This document shows, piece by piece, positions 63,774 through 64,000 of a stretch of 64,000 bases of DNA. The stretch spans positions 1,364,001 through 1,428,000 of the forward strand of contig JAAHFU020000001.1 of NCBI GenBank assembly GCA_010672825.2, given 5' to 3'. The position numbers and the translations under genes were made by a program. The stretch is from Leptolyngbya sp. SIO1E4 (GTDB lineage: Bacteria; Cyanobacteriota; Cyanobacteriia; Phormidesmidales; Phormidesmidaceae). Each line of letters opens with the position of its first letter. Position 1 is the stretch's first letter. The notes under the pieces are model-generated. The model was not told where the DNA came from. It saw only the letters and a program-made list of their open reading frames with translations, and ran no database searches.

Positions 63774-64000
63774 CCTTTTGCCACCGCAGTATGACCGACG
63801 CTCACAACACTCGTGATGCCGACTACACCGGTCATTAAGATGAAAAAATAACTGAAAAATACATTCCTAATTGTCTGCGTGAAGCTTCTGCAAAGCAGCC
63901 AGAACAGTGAATGAGATTGAACAGCGGTTTGCTAAAAACAAGCTAGGGCTGCAGTTCATCGTGTTAAGTTTTGCAGCTCTCAGGTTAAAAGCAAGCTGTT
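63774..64000. other. Intergenic end of window
   Basis: The last 227 bp follow the amidase stop and show no recognisable gene, repeat or RNA. A gene reaching in from beyond the window cannot be excluded. Confidence 0.3.

Overview
This window looks like the chromosome of a filamentous or biofilm-forming cyanobacterium. The evidence is the very frequent HIP1-type GCGATCGC octamers, the DUF3038/DUF4335 gene pair, a cyanobacteriochrome-type GAF sensor, heptameric short tandem repeats, and giant DUF4347/cadherin-like proteins. No rRNA or tRNA genes, phage genes, CRISPR arrays or intact insertion sequences were seen.

Positions 1-33,440 carry mostly ordinary chromosomal genes with little operon structure: the 5' part of an iron-type ABC ATPase gene, carB, a DoxX-like gene, glmS, an L-threonine aldolase gene, a FecR-domain lipoprotein, a ferredoxin/metallo-beta-lactamase fusion, a Uma2 nuclease-like gene, a TPR membrane protein, an ABC exporter half, two divergent DUF218 genes, DUF4335/DUF3038, a winged-helix-like/P-loop ATPase pair, a diguanylate cyclase, a GNAT acetyltransferase, a SNF2 ATPase, a compact S13 peptidase, a ROK kinase, a threonine dehydratase-like gene and pyrG. 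Six copies of an exactly 96-bp intergenic repeat are present; five lie between 7 and 17 kb and one at 58 kb.

Positions 33,441-56,733 are the unusual part. Three consecutive same-strand genes encode giant repeat proteins of 3609, 1500 and 1513 residues. Each is preceded by about 1.0-1.25 kb of A+T-richer non-coding DNA. All are built from tandem cadherin/CSPG-like or VCBS-like domains and all end in the same roughly 245-residue module of five YL..NPDV-type repeats. The first also has an N-terminal DUF4347 domain and contains an essentially perfect 1344-bp (448-aa) tandem array. The second contains a five-unit 282-bp array. The second and third are duplicates whose 3' 1.8 kb is nearly identical and whose upstream regions share ordered blocks. 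They look like a family of exported surface or matrix adhesins evolving by duplication and gene conversion, but no secretion apparatus is encoded nearby.

Positions 56,734-64,000 encode a MscS channel, a multi-PAS/GAF diguanylate cyclase whose first GAF has the Cys-His chromophore motif of cyanobacteriochromes, and a periplasmic N-acetylmuramoyl-L-alanine amidase. A light-sensing c-di-GMP synthase beside giant adhesin-like genes suggests, but does not prove, light-controlled surface attachment.
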